Source of the DNA: Paenibacillus_E oryzisoli_A
GTDB lineage: Bacteria; Bacillota; Bacilli; Paenibacillales; NBRC-103111
Assembly (NCBI RefSeq): GCF_050467285.1
Contig: NZ_JBCMUN010000001.1
Location: forward strand, 496,001 to 560,000
Reading direction: 5' to 3'
Length of the DNA stretch: 64,000 nt
In this document: positions 60,021 to 64,000 of the stretch, in pieces
Numbering within the stretch: the first letter of the stretch is position 1
Layout: every line of letters starts with the position of its first letter
Notes under the pieces: generated by a model
Databases searched by the model: none
What the model was told of the DNA's origin: nothing
What the model saw: only the letters and a program-made list of their open reading frames with translations
Made by a program: the position numbers and the translations under genes

Positions 60021-61055
60021 CTATATCATGCACAACCGCTGAATCGTACTCCCCATGCTAAAATCCCCCTGTACCCGCACCTGCTCAAAAGGCAGGTGTG
60101 GATTGGCGATCCGCCACAGCATGCGATCGGCAGCGCGGTAGCCGGCCTCCCGAATGGCGAGCTGCGGGCGGGAGAGGAGCGGCAGCGTGTCGGTCTGCTC
60201 GTTGAGCAGCGCCACGAGCGAGATGTGCTGCGGCACGCCGATTCCCAGCTTGCGCAGCCTATGATAGACCGGCGCGGTCTCTTCGTCGATGCCGCAGATG
60301 ATGGCTGTCGGCTTGCGCGCATGCAGCAGCGCCTCAAACTCCCCCAGCCACCGGTCCGACCCGTCCCGCCGGATGGCATGCTCGTCCGGAGCTGCCCCTA
60401 ATCCAGCTTCTTTCATCGCCTCGCCGAACGCTTGCCACCGCAGCACAAAACCGCGCTGACTCTCAGTGTCACCCACATACAGGATGTCGCGATGCCCCAT
60501 ACGCACGAGCCGCCGCACCGCCTGGAACACCGCCTCGTACACATCCCAGATGACGCTGTCCACTTTCGCCTCCGGCGGGGGATAGTTGAGCAGGATACGG
60601 GGGAGGGGGAGTTCCAGCAGCTTTTGCTCCAGCAGGTCGAAATTCATCCTTGGCGCGATAAAAACCCCCTCCGCATAGGGCAATCCCGCCTCCTCGGCCC
60701 AATCGTCAAAGTCCGATGCCTTGAGCTTGGGCGGCAGCAGCAAGGGCTGCACCGTATGGCCGAACTCCATGAACCGTTCATGCAAGCCTTGCAGCAGCAG
60801 GCGGTTGAAGTTGAGCGAGAGCTTGTTCTGCACAAGCACAAACCGGCGTTGCACAGTCGGGTATGGCGAGATGAGATCGTGACGGAGTGTTGTTTTTTGC
60901 TCTTTGGTCATATAGCCGAGCTCGCGTGCAAGCTTGAACACTTCGCTTCGCGTCTGCTCCGACATGCCGGGCAGTCCGCGCAGCGCTTTGGATACGGTCT
61001 GGATCGTGAGGCCAAGTTGATCGGCCAAATCTTGCAGCGTAATTCGTTTGCGCAT
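60021..61055 (-). CDS. LacI family transcriptional regulator
   Basis: 344 residues. HTH at 6-25 (TLQDLADQLGLTIQTVSKAL), then an effector domain with GVFIAPRMNF, MGHRDILYVGDTESQRGF and SLVALLNEQTDTLPLLSRPQ. It is divergent from the flavoprotein gene, so it probably controls that gene or the adjacent sugar transporter. AAAGGAG precedes the ATG. Confidence 0.9.
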   Translation of the reverse strand: MRKRITLQDLADQLGLTIQTVSKALRGLPGMSEQTRSEVFKLARELGYMTKEQKTTLRHDLISPYPTVQRRFVLVQNKLSLNFNRLLLQGLHERFMEFGHTVQPLLLPPKLKASDFDDWAEEAGLPYAEGVFIAPRMNFDLLEQKLLELPLPRILLNYPPPEAKVDSVIWDVYEAVFQAVRRLVRMGHRDILYVGDTESQRGFVLRWQAFGEAMKEAGLGAAPDEHAIRRDGSDRWLGEFEALLHARKPTAIICGIDEETAPVYHRLRKLGIGVPQHISLVALLNEQTDTLPLLSRPQLAIREAGYRAADRMLWRIANPHLPFEQVRVQGDFSMGSTIQRLCMI

Positions 61056-61105
61056 CGTCTGGGTGTCTCCTTTTCAGCGTGTGCATGCTTTCTTTATTTG
61101 CTATC

Positions 61106-61127
61106 AATTTTAAACTAATTTTAAACT
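61106..61127. promoter_or_regulatory. Tandem 11-bp direct repeat in the divergent promoter
   Basis: AATTTTAAACT occurs twice back to back (61106-61116 and 61117-61127), 50 bp from the LacI start and 70 bp from the flavoprotein start. LacI proteins usually prefer palindromes, so the binder may be different; TTTAAA in each copy is itself a palindrome. Confidence 0.4.
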
Positions 61128-61198
61128 AATCTGAAGCTTAATTTACACTTATACTGAAAGAAGTAGCAACGAACTTTACTTAGGGGAGCGCGAGAACG

Positions 61199-62542
61199 AT
61201 GAACAAAACGATAGAAGCAGACATTGTCGTCATTGGCGGAGGACCGGCGGGGGTGAACGCTGCCATTGCAGCGGGAAGAAGCGGTGCGAAAACCGTTTTA
61301 ATCGAAAAATACGGCTTTATTGGCGGGATGTCGACGGCGGCGCTTGTGTATCCGTGGATGACGTTTCATACGACGGAAGGCAAGCAGGTCATTGCGGGGA
61401 TTGCCCAGGAAATGATCGACCGCCTGATGGCGATGAACGCTTCGCCGGGGCATTTGCGCGATACGGTAGGCTTTGTCAACACGATTACCCCGTATCATCC
61501 GGAAATTTACAAGGTGCTGGCAGTCGATATGATGAAAGAGGCGGGCGTGAAGCTGCTGCTGCATAGCTTTGTCGACAGCGTGGAGACGGTGGATAACCGC
61601 ATCCAATCGGTACAACTGACGAGCAAGTCGGGCAAAATCGACGTCCGCGGCAAAGTGTTTATCGATACGACGGGCGATGCGGACGTGGCGTACTTGTCGG
61701 GTGCGCCTTGTCTCAAAGGGCGTGACGGCGACAAGCTGACGCAGCCGATGACGATGAAATTCCGGATGCGCGGTGTGGACCTGGACCGGGTGAAGCAGTA
61801 TATGATCGACCATCCGGACGAGTTTTATAAAAAGACGCCGTTCGCCGAGCTGGCCGAACTGCCTTTGTCCGGCGTGCTTGGCTACTTCAAGCATTGGAAG
61901 GAAGCGAACCTGCCGATCAACCGGGATCAGGTGCTGTTCTTCACCGGGCCTGAGGCGGACGAAGTGCTCGTGAACACGACGCGTGTCCAAGGGCTGGACG
62001 GCACGAACGTCGAGGATTTGACGGAAGCGGAGGAGTTGGGCCGCAAGCAGGTGTTGATGGTGGCGGAGTTCATGCGGAACAACCTGCCTGGCTTTGAAAA
62101 AGCCTCGATCTCTAATGTCGGCGCGCAAATCGGCATTCGCGAAACGCGGCGTATCGACGGGCAGTACGCGCTGCAGGTCAACGACGTCGTGGAGGGACGC
62201 CACTTTGACGATGTGATCGCGCGCAGCGGCTATCCGATCGACATTCACGATCCGTCCGGCAAAGGCGTGACGGCGGCATGGGTCAAAGGCGATGGTGCCT
62301 ACGACATCCCCTACCGCTGTCTGCTGCCGAAAAAGATCGAGAACCTGCTCACCGCAGGGCGCTGCATTTCGACGAGCCACGAGGCGCTCGCCACGACACG
62401 ATTGACGCCAAGCTGCATGGCGACAGGTCAGGCGGCCGGTTCGGCGGCGGGACTCGCAATCAAGCACGGCGTGCTGCCGGCGGACATCGACGTCGCGGAG
62501 CTGCAAGCGGTGCTGGAAGCGGCGGGTGCGCTGCTGAAATAG
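61199..62542 (+). CDS. FAD-dependent oxidoreductase (FAD_oxidored type)
   Basis: 447 residues. FAD-binding IVVIGGGPAGVNAAIAAGRSG at 10-30, IEKYGFIGGMSTAA, a substrate domain, and GRCISTSHEALATTRLTPSCMATGQAAGSAAGLA near the end. No signal peptide. Relatives occur in carbohydrate loci with unknown substrates. It is followed by a strong terminator, so it is likely monocistronic. Confidence 0.88.
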   Translation: MNKTIEADIVVIGGGPAGVNAAIAAGRSGAKTVLIEKYGFIGGMSTAALVYPWMTFHTTEGKQVIAGIAQEMIDRLMAMNASPGHLRDTVGFVNTITPYHPEIYKVLAVDMMKEAGVKLLLHSFVDSVETVDNRIQSVQLTSKSGKIDVRGKVFIDTTGDADVAYLSGAPCLKGRDGDKLTQPMTMKFRMRGVDLDRVKQYMIDHPDEFYKKTPFAELAELPLSGVLGYFKHWKEANLPINRDQVLFFTGPEADEVLVNTTRVQGLDGTNVEDLTEAEELGRKQVLMVAEFMRNNLPGFEKASISNVGAQIGIRETRRIDGQYALQVNDVVEGRHFDDVIARSGYPIDIHDPSGKGVTAAWVKGDGAYDIPYRCLLPKKIENLLTAGRCISTSHEALATTRLTPSCMATGQAAGSAAGLAIKHGVLPADIDVAELQAVLEAAGALLK

Positions 62543-62559
62543 GTCGGGTAATACGAACG

Positions 62560-62602
62560 AAAAAGGAACAGTTTGCCGTAATCGGCGACTGTTCCTTTTT
62601 TT
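62560..62602 (+). terminator. Rho-independent terminator after the flavoprotein
   Basis: AAAAAGGAACAGT pairs with ACTGTTCCTTTTT around an inner TGCCG/CGGCG stem, followed by more T. Confidence 0.9.
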
Positions 62603-62701
62603 ATTACCAAAATCCATTTAAGAAATTACATTTTATTCGGAATGCTCAAGACTATAATGAGGTACATGACCTAAAACTTGCTAGACGAGGGGATGACATC
62701 T

Positions 62702-63652
62702 GTGAAAGCGGTTTTAAACCACGCTGGAGAAAACGTCAAAGTACATAGAAAGAAAAGTATCCTGCACTACATCAAAAAGGATGCCCTGCTCTATCTGCTT
62801 CTGCTGCTGCCCATCGCGTACATCGTTATCTTTAAATATGCCCCGATCTACGGCGTCTTGATGGCGTTCCAGGATTACAACATTTTTGGGGGGATAAGCG
62901 GGAGCGAGTGGGTTGGACTCGATGTCTTCAACTTCATTTTTCATCAAAGCAGTTTTTACCGCGCGCTGACCAATACGCTGGTTTTAAACTTTCTGGATTT
63001 GATCGCGGGGTTTCCGGCACCGATTATATTGGCCATTTTATTAAATGAACTTCGGCATGTACGATTCAAAAAAATAACCCAAACGATTCTCTATTTGCCG
63101 CATTTCTTATCTTGGGTCATTATCGGCGGCATGGTGTACCTGATGTTTGCTTCAGGTGGCATGGCCAACAGCGTTTTATCCAGTCTTGGCTTTGGGAAGA
63201 TGGAATTTCTATCTCAAAAAGCGAACTGGCTGGTCATGTATGTCGGCGTTGGGGTGTGGCAAAGTGTTGGATGGGGAACCATCATTTATTTGGCCTCCAT
63301 CATCGGGATTAATAAGGAGCTGTACGAAGCGTCAGATATTGACGGGTGCAGCAGACTTCGTAAAGTCTGGCATATTACGCTGCCTGGCATGAAGCCGACG
63401 ATTATTATTTTGCTTATTTTGCAAATTGGCAGAATGGTTTCCATCGGATTCGATCGTCCGTTTGTGATGGGGAATTCACTGGTAAGCGAATATTCGGATG
63501 TCATCAGTACCTATGTGTACAGGATCGGTATTGGTTCCGGAGATTTTTCGCAGGCAACGGCAGTTGGGCTGTTTCAATCGGTGGTCGGGCTGGTGTTTTT
63601 AGTGGGAGCGAATTATATCGCTAAGAAAATTGGCGAGCAAGGAATTTGGTAA
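62702..63652 (+). CDS. Sugar ABC transporter permease (LplB-type)
   Basis: 316 residues from GTG 62702, which has GAGGGG nine bases upstream; ATG 62693 abuts the ribosome site. About six membrane segments; family start LLLLLPIAYIVIFKYAPIYGVLMAFQDY and EAA loop LYEASDIDGCSRLRKVWHITLP. It starts a second transporter that continues past the window. Codon use is more AT-rich than in the flavoprotein gene. Confidence 0.92.
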   Translation: MKAVLNHAGENVKVHRKKSILHYIKKDALLYLLLLLPIAYIVIFKYAPIYGVLMAFQDYNIFGGISGSEWVGLDVFNFIFHQSSFYRALTNTLVLNFLDLIAGFPAPIILAILLNELRHVRFKKITQTILYLPHFLSWVIIGGMVYLMFASGGMANSVLSSLGFGKMEFLSQKANWLVMYVGVGVWQSVGWGTIIYLASIIGINKELYEASDIDGCSRLRKVWHITLPGMKPTIIILLILQIGRMVSIGFDRPFVMGNSLVSEYSDVISTYVYRIGIGSGDFSQATAVGLFQSVVGLVFLVGANYIAKKIGEQGIW

Positions 63653-63666
63653 GGAGTGTGCCTGGG

Positions 63667-64000
63667 ATGAGCAGCAAGAAAAAATTCAATTGGGTGGATC
63701 TATGTATTATCGTCTTCATAACTGGTGTAGCCATCACGTGTCTTGTTCCATTCTTATATATGATTGCGCTTTCTTTAAGTTCGAATAATGCCATTACTTC
63801 TCAGAAGGTTACTCTTTGGCCGGTAGGGTTTACCCTTGAAACGTACAAAACAATTTTAAGCGATATTGAAATGATTTATACGCTTGGGTATACGATCGTG
63901 CTTACGATTATATATACACTTTTCTGTATGTTTTTAACGATTTGCGCAGCGTATCCGCTTACAAAGAAAAGATTAAAGGGAAGAAACTTCCTATTAACCG
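63667..64000 (+). CDS. Sugar ABC transporter permease, YtcP/LplC-type (partial)
   Basis: The frame from ATG 63667 is open for 111 codons to the window edge. It has a first membrane segment (IIVFITGVAITCLVPFLYMIALSLS, positions 14-38) and the family pattern SSNNAITSQKVTLWPVGFTLETYKTIL. Fifteen bases after the LplB-type permease stop. The rest of the gene, and probably the binding protein, lies to the right. Confidence 0.88.
   Translation, partial: MSSKKKFNWVDLCIIVFITGVAITCLVPFLYMIALSLSSNNAITSQKVTLWPVGFTLETYKTILSDIEMIYTLGYTIVLTIIYTLFCMFLTICAAYPLTKKRLKGRNFLLT

Overview
The window looks like chromosome of an endospore-forming, low-to-mid-GC Firmicute of the Paenibacillaceae (Paenibacillus or a close relative). 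Evidence: a GerA-type germinant receptor operon, a gerP-like cluster, an alpha/beta SASP, a YjcZ-type sporulation peptide, the futalosine menaquinone pathway (mqnB, mqnD), DUF1128 and DUF2621 proteins, and several LplB/YtcP-type sugar permeases without a linked ATPase. The assignment is inferred from gene content; no rRNA or tRNA gene is visible.

Layout. (1) 1-5400: an AT-rich end of an exopolysaccharide cluster (upstream gene tail, polyprenyl-phosphate sugar transferase, UDP-GlcNAc 2-epimerase, polysaccharide deacetylase-like protein) facing a membrane-anchored pectate-lyase-fold protein, closed by a bidirectional terminator at 5393-5432. (2) 5455-23332: GC-richer housekeeping and sporulation genes: DUF2621 protein, endonuclease IV with a C-terminal extension, purU, a four-gene ger operon (D-like, A, B, C), transketolase, ppnP, a DUF559-like nuclease, a dehydrogenase fused to a PilZ domain, pgi, a YigZ-family protein, TetR, DUF1128, an LSm-like Gly/Phe-rich protein, the gerP-like genes and an Hsp20. 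(3) 23434-51484: a roughly 28-kb carbohydrate-utilisation locus. (4) 51591-61055: SASP, GtrA/GT2, YjcZ, ArsR-DUF2087, mqnB-mqnD, a Fur-box-controlled siderophore-binding protein gene broken by an in-frame TAG, a 2-hydroxyacid dehydrogenase, an RluA-type pseudouridine synthase and a LacI regulator. (5) 61199-64000: a flavoprotein and the start of a second sugar ABC transporter that runs off the edge.

The carbohydrate locus is the most distinctive region. A divergent LacI repressor and a membrane AraC-type sensor regulator precede a two-permease plus binding-protein importer. These are followed on the same strand by GH2, SDR, DHDPS-family, aldehyde dehydrogenase, enolase-superfamily dehydratase-like, GH95, an unrecognised TIM-barrel-like protein, a GH67/GH20b-like protein, a Gfo/Idh/MocA oxidoreductase, GH29, a nucleoside-hydrolase-like protein and GH78. 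None of the glycosidases shows a signal peptide, so the model is import of intact fucose/rhamnose/(uronic acid)-decorated oligosaccharides, cytoplasmic trimming, and non-phosphorylating oxidation of the released sugar through a sugar-acid dehydratase route. Substrate and exact pathway are inferences.

Other notable points are the dehydrogenase-PilZ fusion with intact c-di-GMP-binding motifs, the enolase-superfamily protein with Arg-x-Tyr where Lys-x-Lys is usual, and two clusters of dispersed intergenic repeats (about 15790-16000 and 57320-57725).
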